Shown piece by piece: positions 21,059-31,616 of a DNA stretch of 64,000 nt (the first letter of the stretch is position 1; each line of letters begins with the position of its first letter). The notes beneath the pieces are model-generated. The model was not told the DNA's origin. It saw only the letters and a list, made by a program, of their open reading frames with translations, and did no database searches. A program made the position numbers and the translations under genes. The DNA comes from Aquabacterium parvum (GTDB lineage Bacteria > Pseudomonadota > Gammaproteobacteria > Burkholderiales > Burkholderiaceae_C), in assembly GCF_001447195.1 (NCBI RefSeq), contig NZ_LFRI01000245.1, forward strand, positions 35,344 through 99,343. Direction: 5' to 3'.

Positions 21059-21732
21059 CAGTTGGCTCCTTTCTTGACCTTGACCTTGACGGCCGGGCGC
21101 ACGGTGACAAAGCCACCCTTGGCACCAGGAACCGCGCCCTTGACCAGCAGCAGTTGACGGGCTTCGTCAACGCGCACGACGTCGAGGTTTTGCGTGGTCA
21201 CGGTCTCGTCACCTTGGTGACCGGACATCTTCTTGCCAGGGAACACGCGACCAGGGTCCTGGGCCATCGAGATGGAGCCGGGGACATTGTGCGAACGCGA
21301 GTTACCGTGCGAAGCGCGCTGCGAACCGAAGTTGTGGCGCTTGATGGTGCCCATGAAGCCCTTGCCGATCGAAGTGCCTTGCACGTCGACCATCTGGCCG
21401 GCCTGGAACAGAGCGGCGGGGGCGATGGTGGTGCCGGCCTTGTATTCGGCTGCGACTTCCGCGGGGACGCGGAATTCCTTGACGAACTCACCAGCTTCGA
21501 CGCCTGCCTTGGCCAGGTGACCGGCTTCAGGCTTGGTCACGCGCGATGCCTTGCGGGCACCGAACACGACTTGCAGGGCGACGTAGCCGTCGTTCTCAAC
21601 GGTTTTGACCTGGGACACGCGGTTGTTGGACACGTCGAGCACCGTCACGGGCACGGCGTCGCCGTCGTCCGTGTAGATGCGCATCATGCCCACCTTGCGG
21701 CCCAGCAATCCGAGGCGATTGCTAAGACTCAT
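21058..21732 (-). CDS. rplC: 50S ribosomal protein L3
   Basis: 224 residues starting [20 protein letters not shown]. The ATG at 21732 has GGAG upstream and is preferred over one six codons earlier. It is the first gene of this transcription unit, behind its own promoter at 21879-21907. Confidence 0.98.
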   Translation of the reverse strand: MSLSNRLGLLGRKVGMMRIYTDDGDAVPVTVLDVSNNRVSQVKTVENDGYVALQVVFGARKASRVTKPEAGHLAKAGVEAGEFVKEFRVPAEVAAEYKAGTTIAPAALFQAGQMVDVQGTSIGKGFMGTIKRHNFGSQRASHGNSRSHNVPGSISMAQDPGRVFPGKKMSGHQGDETVTTQNLDVVRVDEARQLLLVKGAVPGAKGGFVTVRPAVKVKVKKGAN

Positions 21733-21878
21733 ATTTTTCTCCAACTCCACAACGATGCGTGGAGCCTTTTACAAAAACCCGACATCGATTGGCCGGGCCC
21801 GGAAATCCCATCCATGCACTGCGCGCAAACACCGGATGAACCAATGCAGACACGCAGCCCATTTCAGGAAAGCCCACG

Positions 21879-21907
21879 ACTGTAGCAAATGCTTAAAAAA
21901 AGCGCAA
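21879..21907 (-). promoter_or_regulatory. Probable S10 operon promoter upstream of rplC
   Basis: On the minus strand TTGCGC and TACAGT are separated by 17 bases, with an extended -10 TG one base before TACAGT. It lies just downstream of the terminator at 21947-21975 and leaves a 5' leader of about 140 bases before rplC. Confidence 0.65.
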
Positions 21908-21946
21908 GTGCCTCAGCCTGCCGATGGCGGGGAATGAGGGGGAATG

Positions 21947-21975
21947 AAAAAGCCGCACCGGGAAGGTGCGGCTTT
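21947..21975 (-). terminator. Intrinsic terminator between rpsJ and rplC
   Basis: On the minus strand AAAGCCGCACC and GGTGCGGCTTTTT pair around a short TTCCC-type loop and end in a T-run, 49 bases after the rpsJ stop. It splits rpsJ (with tuf) from the rest of the S10 cluster. Confidence 0.85.
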
Positions 21976-22023
21976 CTGGGGAGTCGGCGCCGACGTGACC
22001 GCCGGCATCCGGACTCAGCTGCA

Positions 22024-22335
22024 TCACTGCAGCTTGATTTCGACGTCCACGCCAGCGGGCAGGTCCAGCTTCATCAGGGCGTCGACCGTCTTGTCGGTCG
22101 GGTCGACGATGTCCATCAGGCGCTGGTGGGTGCGGATCTCGAACTGGTCACGCGACGTCTTGTTGACGTGCGGCGAGCGCAGGATGTTGAAACGCTGCAG
22201 GCGGGTGGGCAGGGGCACGGGGCCCTTGACGATGGCACCGGTGCGCTTGGCGGTTTCGACGATTTCAGCCGACGATTGGTCGATCAGCTTGTAGTCGAAC
22301 GCCTTCAGGCGGATGCGGATCTTTTGTTGTGCCAT
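22024..22335 (-). CDS. rpsJ: 30S ribosomal protein S10 / NusE
   Basis: 103 residues with [29 protein letters not shown] and the S10 C-terminus. S10 is a 30S head protein and also, as NusE, a partner of NusB/NusG. It follows tuf by 79 bases and is followed by a terminator. Confidence 0.98.
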   Translation of the reverse strand: MAQQKIRIRLKAFDYKLIDQSSAEIVETAKRTGAIVKGPVPLPTRLQRFNILRSPHVNKTSRDQFEIRTHQRLMDIVDPTDKTVDALMKLDLPAGVDVEIKLQ

Positions 22336-22414
22336 GACGGCTCCTAAGCAATAAAGAACAAGCTCGCGACCGACCTGAAACCAAGCCAGGCTGATCGCGA
22401 GAACACGTCATGGA

Positions 22415-23605
<1,191 letters not shown>

Positions 23606-23657
23606 GTTTGTCGCTCCTAGCGATCCTGAAATAGGAAGAGAAGGGAAAGGGGGGGTG

Positions 23658-23732
23658 TGGTGCCCATGGGCAGGATCGAACTGCCGACCTCCCCCTTACC
23701 AAGGGGGTGCTCTACCACTGAGCCACATGGGC
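23658..23732 (-). tRNA. tRNA-Thr (anticodon GGT)
   Basis: The complement folds into a cloverleaf: 7-bp acceptor GCCCATG/CATGGGC, anticodon loop TTGGTAA, T-loop TTCGATC, and encoded CCA. It is 75 bases with CCA and lies 53 bases before tuf. Confidence 0.96.
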
Positions 23733-23851
23733 ATCGACACGGGTATGGGATCGGGTGATGAACCCAAACCCGTGTCGACCTGACACAGCCTCCGCCATTC
23801 CGGCGAAGACCGCGATGGTATCACGTTGACGATGACAGAACCTTGACCACT

Positions 23852-23925
23852 TGGAGCGGGAGACGGGAATCGAACCCGCGTCATTAGCTTGGAAGGCTAA
23901 GGTTCTACCATTGAACTACTCCCGC
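23852..23925 (-). tRNA. tRNA-Gly (anticodon TCC)
   Basis: Complement starts GCGGGAG, with anticodon loop CTTCCAA, T-arm GCGGG-TTCGATT-CCCGT and encoded CCA. 74 bases with CCA. Confidence 0.96.
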
Positions 23926-24006
23926 TCGGGAGTCATTCCGCTGCCCGCACACGCCGCACATGCATGCTGCATGGCGCCCTGATGCGTTCAGCAAAGCAGG
24001 TTTGCC

Positions 24007-24092
24007 TGGTGGAGGAGGCTGGATTCGAACCAGCGTAGGCGTAAGCCAACAGATTTACAGTCTGCCCCCTTTAGCCACTCGGGCACCCCTCC
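24007..24092 (-). tRNA. tRNA-Tyr (anticodon GTA)
   Basis: Complement starts GGAGGGG, with anticodon loop CTGTAAA, a long variable arm (class II tRNA), T-loop TTCGAAT and encoded CCA. 86 bases with CCA. First of the three tRNAs before tuf. Confidence 0.96.
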
Positions 24093-24106
24093 AAGGCAAG
24101 CCCTAG

Positions 24107-24136
24107 ACTTTAGCACAGCCGATCAAGCATTCGCAA
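24107..24136 (-). promoter_or_regulatory. Probable promoter of the tRNA-Tyr/Gly/Thr-tuf-rpsJ unit
   Basis: On the minus strand TTGCGA (24131-24136) and TAAAGT (24107-24112) are 18 bases apart, with TG one base before the -10 box, ending 14 bases before the tRNA-Tyr 5' end. Confidence 0.55.
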
Positions 24137-24206
24137 GCATCGTGGCGAAAAATCACGCTGAGGCTGCGGCACCACGGAAACAGCCGCGGCCTCCTGCAGT
24201 TTGTGC

Positions 24207-25274
24207 TCAGGACACCACAGGCGTGGCTGCGGCAGTGTGGTGTGTGCGGCGCAAGGCCGGGGCTTCGACCAGGTGCCATGAAGCCCAGGCCATGGCGGCA
24301 ATCAGCACCGCCGCCAACAGGGCCACGGGCCAGGGCGCGAGCTCGAACGCACCCAGGCTCACCAGGGCCTGGATGATCGGGAAGTGCCAAAGGTAGATGC
24401 CGTAAGACAGGTCGTATCGCAGCTCGAACAAAGACTGCGGGCGCACGCCAACGGCGAGCCAGCTCACGAACGCCGCCAGGCAGCATGGCACCAGCACGTC
24501 GGGCCAATCGGCGCCTGCGGTGCGGGGCCCGTCCAACCAGGTCAGGCAGATCAAGGCCAACATGCCTCCCAGGCCCCACGCCCTGCCCCAGCGGGCCACG
24601 CGCTCGCGCTCACACCAGGCCCAGGCACCGGCCAGGAAGTACATGAGCTGCCCCGGCATCTGCTTGGCAATTTCGTGACCGACTGGGCGCCCCGTCTGCA
24701 CAGCCCAATCGGTGAAGAAGGTCCACCAGCAAGCTGACAGCACATAGCCGGCCAACAAGACCGGCGTGGCACCCCAACGCCTGACAGCGCCCATGAAGAG
24801 GGGCACCACGGCGTAGAACATCAGCTCGACCTTGATCGTCCAGAGTGCGCCGTTGACGGCCCCGGGCACAGGGTTGTCGGCGAACACACCAGGCAGGCCC
24901 GGCTGCAGAAAGTTCAGGAAGGTGAGGTTGGCAGCAAGGTGGCGCCACCAAGCGGGCGCGCTGAAATAGGCCTGCCAACCGTGCGTGGACAGCAGCACGC
25001 CCCCCACTGCACAGAACAGCACGACCACCACGTAAGCAGGCACGATGCGGCGCAACCGGCGCTCAAGGTAAGACCGCCAGCCGGGGCGCAGCCCCCAGCT
25101 CATGCTCACGAGGTAGCCGCTGAGCACGAAAAAGACCGGCAGGCCGAACTGCAAAGGCATCCAGCCCAGCCAACGCTCGAAGGTGGGCAGGCGCGTGAGG
25201 TCGATGAGGTGCAGCATGGCCACCGCAGCGGCAGCGGCCAGGCGCAGGACATCGAAGTGGTTGGCGCGTTTCAT
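24207..25274 (-). CDS. Acyltransferase 3 (OafA/YrhL-like) membrane protein
   Basis: 355 residues with about ten hydrophobic segments. The N-terminal pattern (FDVLRLAAAAAVAMLHLIDL, LPVFFVLSGYLVSMSW) is typical of membrane acyltransferase 3 proteins that O-acetylate or otherwise acylate surface sugars. It is the last gene of the exopolysaccharide operon, 36 bases after the flippase gene, so it probably decorates this polymer at the inner membrane. The acyl group and sugar acceptor cannot be read from the sequence. Confidence 0.87.
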   Translation of the reverse strand: MKRANHFDVLRLAAAAAVAMLHLIDLTRLPTFERWLGWMPLQFGLPVFFVLSGYLVSMSWGLRPGWRSYLERRLRRIVPAYVVVVLFCAVGGVLLSTHGWQAYFSAPAWWRHLAANLTFLNFLQPGLPGVFADNPVPGAVNGALWTIKVELMFYAVVPLFMGAVRRWGATPVLLAGYVLSACWWTFFTDWAVQTGRPVGHEIAKQMPGQLMYFLAGAWAWCERERVARWGRAWGLGGMLALICLTWLDGPRTAGADWPDVLVPCCLAAFVSWLAVGVRPQSLFELRYDLSYGIYLWHFPIIQALVSLGAFELAPWPVALLAAVLIAAMAWASWHLVEAPALRRTHHTAAATPVVS

Positions 25275-25310
25275 CTTGGCTTCAACTGCAGCAACGGGCT
25301 CGATTCGCCA

Positions 25311-26732
25311 TCAACGTCCCCGTGACTGCCGCCAGGGGCGCAACACGGCGGCCACCAGGCCCAGGCAAAGCAGGCCGGCGGCGGTGGCTGCGGCCAAACG
25401 GAGTGCGGGCTCGGCAGGCAGGCTGCCCAGGCTGAGCCCGCCGGCTGCGAGCGGCAAGGCCGACACGAGCACGAGGCGCACCAGGTCCACGCGCGGCCAC
25501 AGGCCGTTGTGGTGCAGCAGCATGGCGCCCGTCACCGCCACACCGATGAGGGTCGCGGCCGCCAGGCCCATCAGGCCAAAGGCCCAAGCCAGCAAAGGCA
25601 TGGCGATGGCCTGCGCCAAGCTGCCAGCCAGGTCGCAGGCAAAGGGCAAGCGGGTGTCTCCGGCGGCGTGGCAATAGCGCGCCAGCAAAGCGTTCCAGCC
25701 GGCGATGACCAGGGCCACGGCGTACCAGCCCAGCAACGGGGCCAAGCGGTCGGTGCCGGTCACACCGGGAAACAACAAGGCCACCAGCGCAGGCGCCGAC
25801 ATCAGCAGGCCGAGCGCCGCCGGGGTGGTGATGAGGGTGCTGGCAGCGAGCCCCTGGCGTAGCAAAGGCTCACGGTCTGCGGCCTGACCTCGGCTCATCA
25901 GACCCAGCAGCACCTGGCTGACCGCCGTGAGCGCGACCAGCGGCAGGTTGGCGAGCTTGCGCGCCAGGTTCAGCAAGGTGATGACGCCATCGCCCAGGTA
26001 GGACGCGACCACGCGCTCGAGCAGGGCCACGCCCTGCCCGGTCAGGGCGCTGCCCAGCAGCGGCGCCACCTGCTTGCCCATCTGACGCATGAGCGCACCC
26101 GACCAGCGCAACTCGCGCCAGGGCAGGCCCAAACGGCGCACGCCGGGCAGCAGGATCAGGGCGCTGAACACCGCGCCACCCACGAAGCTCCAGGCCACGG
26201 CGGTTTCGGTGCAGTCGCGCCCGAGCCAGGCCAGGCAGGCAACTGCGGGCAGGTTGTAAGCCAGCGAAGCGAAGCCTGGCAGCAGGTAGCGCCCGTCGGC
26301 GTGCAGGGGCACCGACCAAGCGGCCTGCAGGATGAAGGCGGGCAGGCTCCAGGCCAGCACCGCCAGGGCCTGTTCGGCCGCCACCAGATGGGCAGCGTCC
26401 ATGCCCGGACCGATGAAGCGCAGCAGGCCTTCGCGCGCCAGCCAGCAAAGCAACGCCAGCACCACGCCCACGCCGGCCATGCCGATGGTGAAGCGCGACA
26501 GCTGAGCCGGCCGCTCGTGTGCGGGCAAAGCCTGCCACCAGGCCATGGCCGCCGACGACAGCAGGCCGCCGCCCAGCATCATGCGGATGGCTTCGGGCAG
26601 GAACAAAGCCACGAGGAAGGCGTCGGTGCGCGCGCCCGCGCCCCAGTTGTGCACCAGCAGCCACTCTCGACCCAGGCCCGCAGCCAGACCGGCCACGGTG
26701 ACCAGGGTGAGGGCGCCAGACGCTCCGAGCAT
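25311..26732 (-). CDS. MurJ/MviN-like lipid-linked sugar flippase
   Basis: 473 residues with 12-14 hydrophobic segments. The start (LTLVTVAGLAAGLGREWLLVHNWGAGARTDAFLVALFLPEAIRMML) resembles MurJ-type MOP exporters. Because it sits inside an exopolysaccharide operon, it more likely flips the lipid-linked repeat unit (Wzx role) than lipid II, but MurJ function cannot be excluded. It lies 15 bases after the hexapeptide acetyltransferase gene. Confidence 0.8.
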   Translation of the reverse strand: MLGASGALTLVTVAGLAAGLGREWLLVHNWGAGARTDAFLVALFLPEAIRMMLGGGLLSSAAMAWWQALPAHERPAQLSRFTIGMAGVGVVLALLCWLAREGLLRFIGPGMDAAHLVAAEQALAVLAWSLPAFILQAAWSVPLHADGRYLLPGFASLAYNLPAVACLAWLGRDCTETAVAWSFVGGAVFSALILLPGVRRLGLPWRELRWSGALMRQMGKQVAPLLGSALTGQGVALLERVVASYLGDGVITLLNLARKLANLPLVALTAVSQVLLGLMSRGQAADREPLLRQGLAASTLITTPAALGLLMSAPALVALLFPGVTGTDRLAPLLGWYAVALVIAGWNALLARYCHAAGDTRLPFACDLAGSLAQAIAMPLLAWAFGLMGLAAATLIGVAVTGAMLLHHNGLWPRVDLVRLVLVSALPLAAGGLSLGSLPAEPALRLAAATAAGLLCLGLVAAVLRPWRQSRGR

Positions 26733-26747
26733 GCTCAGGCCGCCCGC

Positions 26748-27575
26748 TCAGTGCAGGAAGGCGAACAGGCTGCGCCCGCCGACCTTGTAGTTGAGGTTGC
26801 GCACGCGCTGGCCCACGGGCTTGGCGCTGAAGCCGGCCACGATGGTGTAGGGCTCGACCTTCTTGCTCACGGTGGTGTTGGCCGAGACCACGGCGCCTTC
26901 ACCAATGTGCGAGCCCGGCAGCACGATGGCGCGCGAAGTCACCCAGGCCCAGTCGTCGATGCGCACGGGCGCGGACACCGACCAGAACTCGGGCGCCTCC
27001 AGGTCGTGCCCGCCCGCCACGATGAGCACGTGAGAGGCGATGGTGACGTGGTTGCCAATGGTCAGGCCCGAGCGCGCGTCGATCTGGCAATGCCAGCCGA
27101 TGCAGGAGTCATCGCCGATGGTCAGGCTCTCGACGCCGATGACCTCGGTGTTGCGCCAGATGGACGAGCCCTTGCCGATCTTGGCGCCGCCCAGGCGCAG
27201 CCAATTCACGCGCAAGGTGTGGCTGGGGATCTTGTTGATGAGGATGTTGTAGACCTGTTCCCAGACGCGCCGCATGCGGTCGACCAGGGTCGGCCAATTC
27301 TTGCCGTAAAGAGGCAGCTTGCGCCCGGGGACCTCGTCGAACAGCGCAACGAACAGCCGGCGCGCCAGCGGCTCGGTGATGCGCTGGCGGATGTCCAGGC
27401 TGGCGATGTGGACCATCACGTCGTCCGGGCCTTTGCCCTGGCTCTCGAAGACGACGTTGTTGGCCAGGCACCAGTCGTAAGCGGTCTGCAGCTCCGGCTC
27501 GGCGACACCCAAGCGCGCGGCGTACTCGCCCAGCCGTTGGCGGACGTTGTTGCTGTGATAGATGCGGTGTTTCAT
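26748..27575 (-). CDS. Left-handed beta-helix (hexapeptide) acyltransferase, WcaF-like
   Basis: 275 residues. About residues 125-235 show the hexapeptide-repeat pattern (IGKGSSIWRNTEVIGVESLTIGDD onwards), with a catalytic-type histidine in VAGGHDLEAPEF. It would transfer an acetyl group to a sugar in the cytoplasm. The N-terminal about 110 residues are a helical region not typical of short WcaF proteins. It overlaps the end of the ligase/polymerase gene by four bases. Confidence 0.82.
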   Translation of the reverse strand: MKHRIYHSNNVRQRLGEYAARLGVAEPELQTAYDWCLANNVVFESQGKGPDDVMVHIASLDIRQRITEPLARRLFVALFDEVPGRKLPLYGKNWPTLVDRMRRVWEQVYNILINKIPSHTLRVNWLRLGGAKIGKGSSIWRNTEVIGVESLTIGDDSCIGWHCQIDARSGLTIGNHVTIASHVLIVAGGHDLEAPEFWSVSAPVRIDDWAWVTSRAIVLPGSHIGEGAVVSANTTVSKKVEPYTIVAGFSAKPVGQRVRNLNYKVGGRSLFAFLH

Positions 27576-28981
27576 GGTCGGATCGGATGTGAGGACGACG
27601 ATGACAAGGCGGCGTCGGGCGTGCGGGCGTAATGCAAGCCCAAGGCGAACACCAGCCAGAACAGGGCGATGAGCACCTGCGTGAAGCTGAAGTAGTGGTC
27701 GATGAAACCGGTGGACAGCGCCGCAAGCACCGTGCCCACGGTGGCGATGCGCATGGCGTTGCTGCGGTCCACGCGCTCGAAGCGGCCGGGCATGCGCACC
27801 TCACGCCACCAGGCGCGCGTGGCCAGGATGAACAGCACCATGCCCGGCAGGCCCAGCTTGAACCAGTAGTTGAGCCACAGGTTGGAGATGCCGTAGACGT
27901 CCTTCTCGGGAGACGAGGCGGGCGTGTCGGCCTTGAAGCCCAGGCCCAGCGGGTAGCGCAAGGCGTTTTCGGGGAAGCGCTTGTACTCTTCGAAGCGCAC
28001 GCCGGTGCTGACGTCGTTGCTGGAGAACAGCGAGGCAAAGCGCTTCTGGGCGGGTGGGTAGGTGGCCACGAAGACGGCCGCCAGCACACCTGCGATGGCC
28101 AGGCCGCGCAAGGCATAGGGCGTGCGCTTGAAGGCCAGCCAGATCACGATCACGCCCATGGCCACCAGGGCGCCGCGAGAGCCGCAGAACACGATGCCCG
28201 CCAACGAGGTGACGGCCACGAACCAGCCCAGCGCCCGACGCCAGCCCACGTTGGCCACGCCGTAGAACAGGCCCAACGGGGCGGCCAGCAGCATGGCGCC
28301 GCCAGTGGAGTTGGGGTGCACCCAGGGCGAGGCCATGCGGCCCGGGTCGGCGCCGAAGATGTCGGCGATGACCTCGGGGTGGGCGTACTGCAGCTTGGTC
28401 AGGAACGGCACCATCAGGCGCGCGTCGCGGCCTGCGAAGAAGAACCCCAGCGAGATGCAGGCCAGCAGCGCGAAGCCCAGCAGCAGGCACAGGATGACCT
28501 GTTCGCGCTCGCGCGGCGTGGGCGCGAGGATGGGCAACAAAGCGATGGGCGAGACGTTGAGCAGGTAGCGCACCCAGTTGACCGGGCCGATGCCATCGCC
28601 TTCGGGGATGAACTGCCCCACGATCAGCGGAACCACGGTCCAGCCCAGGAACAGGGCCACCAGCCGCTCGGTGGGACCAAAGTGGATGCCCGGCAACGTG
28701 CCAGTGAGCCAGTGCCAGAACACACCGAGCCAGGTCAGCGCCAGCAGCGCTTCGGAGGTGGTGATGCGCACGCCCAGCGAGATCGTCATCCAGGGCAGGG
28801 CGGGCGCCAACAGGCAAAACAGCAGGAAGCCGCGCTTGGGTTGGCTGACCACGAAGAGCAGGGACGCCAGCGCCACCAGGGCGATGCCGGTCAGCACCGG
28901 GGTGGTCAGCACCATCAAGGCAGCGAACAGCGCCCCCAGGGTGACCGGAAGGAGCAGCGAGGCGCGAGCGCCCTGGTGCAT
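27572..28981 (-). CDS. O-antigen ligase/polymerase (Wzy/WaaL-like) membrane protein
   Basis: 469 residues with about 11 membrane segments and a large periplasmic loop with GSRGALVAMGVIVIWLAF, the Wzy_C/O-antigen ligase motif with its conserved arginine. In this cluster it most likely polymerises the repeat units at the periplasmic face. Its start overlaps the glycosyltransferase stop (TGATG), and it overlaps the next gene by four bases. Confidence 0.85.
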   Translation of the reverse strand: MHQGARASLLLPVTLGALFAALMVLTTPVLTGIALVALASLLFVVSQPKRGFLLFCLLAPALPWMTISLGVRITTSEALLALTWLGVFWHWLTGTLPGIHFGPTERLVALFLGWTVVPLIVGQFIPEGDGIGPVNWVRYLLNVSPIALLPILAPTPREREQVILCLLLGFALLACISLGFFFAGRDARLMVPFLTKLQYAHPEVIADIFGADPGRMASPWVHPNSTGGAMLLAAPLGLFYGVANVGWRRALGWFVAVTSLAGIVFCGSRGALVAMGVIVIWLAFKRTPYALRGLAIAGVLAAVFVATYPPAQKRFASLFSSNDVSTGVRFEEYKRFPENALRYPLGLGFKADTPASSPEKDVYGISNLWLNYWFKLGLPGMVLFILATRAWWREVRMPGRFERVDRSNAMRIATVGTVLAALSTGFIDHYFSFTQVLIALFWLVFALGLHYARTPDAALSSSSSHPIRP

Positions 28982-30213
28982 CAGTGCACCCCGCTGGCAG
29001 ATCGATCGCCAGTCAGCACCGAGGCGTAGACGCCTTCGAGCTGTGCGGCCACCGCAGACCAGTCGAACTCTGCCTGCACCAGCGCCCGAGCGGCGTTGCC
29101 CATGGCCCGGGCGGCATCAGGGTGGTCCAGCGCCTGGATCAGGGCCTGGGCCATGGCCTCGGGCGTGTCTGCGATGCGGGCGTGGCGTCCGTCGATGATG
29201 GGCAGGCCCGACAGGCCTTCGCGCGTGGAGACCACCGGCAGGCCCGCGGCCATGGCCTCGAGCACCTTGAGCTTGGAGCCACCGCCAAAGCGCAGCGGCG
29301 CCATGAACACGGCGCTGTGGGACTGCACCTCGGTCAGGTCGGGCACGTAGCCACGCCACTCGATGCGCTCATCAGGGAAGCGCTTGGCCCAGGCTTGCGG
29401 CATGCCATGGCCGCAGATTCGAAAACGCACATCGGGCGCCAGGGCCCACACCTTCGGGGCGATGTCGGTCAGGGCCCACTCGACGGCATCGACGTTGGGC
29501 GCGTACTCGTAGTTGCCCAGAAAGAGCACGGTGCGCGAGGCCGCGTCGTGCCGCACGGCAGCGAAAGCGTGCGTGTCCACGCCATTGCTGACCACGTGGG
29601 TGGGCCGGCCATTGCCTATCACACCGAGTTGCCCGGCGTCCGCGTCCGTGACCGCGACGATGGCGCTGGCTTGGGCCAACACGTGGCGCTCCCAGCGTCG
29701 GGCGCGGCGCTGGTCCCAGGCGGCCAGGCCTCGCAGCCACGCCGGCCACTTGCCATAGGTGGCCGAACCCAGCGCCGACTCGACGTTGTGTTCGGTGATG
29801 ACGAAGCGCTGGCGGTGGCGGCGCAAGGCCTGCTCGAAGGGCTGAAAGCCGTAGCTGTGTTCGACCTGCACGATGTCCCACTTCTGCTCGGCCAGCAAGC
29901 GCTCGAAGCGCGCGCTCAAGGCCGGCGCGTGGCCGTTGATGGTGGTCAGCAAGGGCTGGCGCGACATGGCCGCCCGCCACAAGGTGGCAGGGTGCTTGAG
30001 CGGGCGACGCGGCAGCACGATGACCTCTTCGGCCAGCGCGCCCAGCACGCGGCGCGTGGCCTCGTCGGCCGGCGTCTTGGACTGGATGAGCAGCGTGAGG
30101 CGGTGGCCGCGCGCCGCCATCTCGCGGATGAGGTTGAACTGCCGGGACTTGCCGCCACTGGTCACGGGCCAGGGCAGGTAGGGCAGGGTCCAGAGGATGC
30201 GCAGGGACTTCAC
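28981..30213 (-). CDS. Glycosyltransferase family 4-type protein
   Basis: 410 residues of the GT-B fold. The N-terminus (SLRILWTLPYLPWPVTSGGKSRQFNLIREMAARGH) and the C-terminal GGGSKLKVLEAMAAGLPVVSTREG with its E-x7-type nucleotide-sugar motif are typical of GT4 enzymes. The GTG at 30213 overlaps the stop of the upstream glycosidase gene (GTGA); the longer frame upstream is a shadow of that gene. It adds one sugar of the repeat unit in the cytoplasm; donor and acceptor are unknown. Confidence 0.87.
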   Translation of the reverse strand: MKSLRILWTLPYLPWPVTSGGKSRQFNLIREMAARGHRLTLLIQSKTPADEATRRVLGALAEEVIVLPRRPLKHPATLWRAAMSRQPLLTTINGHAPALSARFERLLAEQKWDIVQVEHSYGFQPFEQALRRHRQRFVITEHNVESALGSATYGKWPAWLRGLAAWDQRRARRWERHVLAQASAIVAVTDADAGQLGVIGNGRPTHVVSNGVDTHAFAAVRHDAASRTVLFLGNYEYAPNVDAVEWALTDIAPKVWALAPDVRFRICGHGMPQAWAKRFPDERIEWRGYVPDLTEVQSHSAVFMAPLRFGGGSKLKVLEAMAAGLPVVSTREGLSGLPIIDGRHARIADTPEAMAQALIQALDHPDAARAMGNAARALVQAEFDWSAVAAQLEGVYASVLTGDRSASGVH

Positions 30214-31616
30214 GGCTTCCCCGAGGTTGTCGCAGCGGCCTGCACCAGGATCTGCAGGCCCGGCTCCAGGGTCAGGCGCAGCTTGCCCTGGTTGGGCTCG
30301 ATGGGGGTTTGCCGGCCCGAGACGGGGTGGTGCAGCACCGCGCCCTTGCCTTGAGCGGCGATGCGCACCTCGGCCTTCTTCTCGGCCCAGGCCATCCACA
30401 GGCGCGAGCCATCTGGGCGGCGCCAGCCGATGCTGACCAGGCCCTCTGGGGCATCGCCCTTGACGGCCTCCACGGCCGGCGGCGTGTCGGGCTCCAGGCG
30501 GGGGCCACAGACCTGCAGGAAGCGCTTGAGCGCGTGGAACACGGGCTTGGGCTCGCCGTTCAGGCGCAGCAGGCCGTAGTGCTGGTCGCGCTCGGACGCG
30601 CGCGAGTCCAGGTCCGACAAGGTGAACAGAAAGACCTTGTCGTAATCGAGCGCGGCCATCAGGGCCAGGCGCTTGAGCGTGAAGTCGGCCTGGCCGTCTT
30701 CGCCGACGATGGGCTGCTCTTCCACCGGGCCCTTGTAGCTCGACCAGCCCCATTCGGTGGCCCAGATCTGCTTGACGCCAGCCGAGCGCAGCCACTGGTG
30801 AGCGGGCACCACGCGCTTGACGAAGTCGCGGGCGTCGGCGTCGGAGCCCTCCGCCTTCGTGGTGTACGGGTGGTAGGCCACGGTGACGTCGAGGTTGAAG
30901 GCGCCCAGGCGGCCGAGCTTTTCGATCATCAACCCGCTGCCGTCGCCCATCTCGCTGAAGTAGGCCATGCCGGCCATGGCGATGGGCTTGCCCGGCACGG
31001 TGGCGCGCAGGCCCTGGACCGAGGCCAGCAGCATGCGACCGTAGCCTTCGGGGTCGGGCTTGGGGGCCCAGAAGCCCAGGATGTTGGGCTCGTTCCAGAC
31101 CTGCCAGACGTTGACCTGCGGGTAGCGCTTGGCCACCTGCATCAGGCGCTGCGCGTACAGGCGTGGATCGCGCGGCGGGAACTTGTCGAAGTAGCGCTCG
31201 TACTGGTTGCCCGTTTCGACCGACGAGGCAAAGCGCGGCGTGCCCACCATGTAGACGATGCTCTTGAGTCCGCTGCCTTCGACGAGCTTCATCATGCGGT
31301 CGATGGGGGCGAGGTCGAACTGCCCCTCTTTGGGCTCGAGCAGCATCCAGTGCAAGCCCAGGCGCACCCAATTCAGGCCCAGCTCTTTCATGCGCTGCAC
31401 CTGGTGCGCCGCCACCTCGGGCGGGAACCACTGCAGCTGGGCGTTCAAGCCCAGGAAGTCCTGCCAGACCACGGTGCGCGCCGGCTTGAGCACCTGCTCG
31501 GGCAGTTTCTGCCAGGGCCAGGCAGCCCAGCCTGCGGCCGAAGCGGTCAGGGTCGCGAGGGCGCCGCCGGCCTGCAACAAGGCGCGGCGATCCAGCCCTG
31601 CGCCGCCGTCGCTCAC
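30210..31616 (-). CDS. Clan GH-A glycoside hydrolase with Tat-like signal
   Basis: 468 residues. The N-terminus DRRALLQAGGALATLTASAAGWA looks like a twin-arginine signal, so the enzyme is probably exported folded. The TIM-barrel part has the two clan GH-A glutamates: acid/base in NVWQVWNEPNI and nucleophile in WATEWGWSSYKG, similar to GH39/GH5 enzymes. The GTG at 31616 overlaps the stop of the upstream glycosyltransferase gene (GTGA). A glycosidase inside an exopolysaccharide operon may trim, release or recycle the polymer. Substrate unknown. Confidence 0.8.
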   Translation of the reverse strand: MSDGGAGLDRRALLQAGGALATLTASAAGWAAWPWQKLPEQVLKPARTVVWQDFLGLNAQLQWFPPEVAAHQVQRMKELGLNWVRLGLHWMLLEPKEGQFDLAPIDRMMKLVEGSGLKSIVYMVGTPRFASSVETGNQYERYFDKFPPRDPRLYAQRLMQVAKRYPQVNVWQVWNEPNILGFWAPKPDPEGYGRMLLASVQGLRATVPGKPIAMAGMAYFSEMGDGSGLMIEKLGRLGAFNLDVTVAYHPYTTKAEGSDADARDFVKRVVPAHQWLRSAGVKQIWATEWGWSSYKGPVEEQPIVGEDGQADFTLKRLALMAALDYDKVFLFTLSDLDSRASERDQHYGLLRLNGEPKPVFHALKRFLQVCGPRLEPDTPPAVEAVKGDAPEGLVSIGWRRPDGSRLWMAWAEKKAEVRIAAQGKGAVLHHPVSGRQTPIEPNQGKLRLTLEPGLQILVQAAATTSGKP

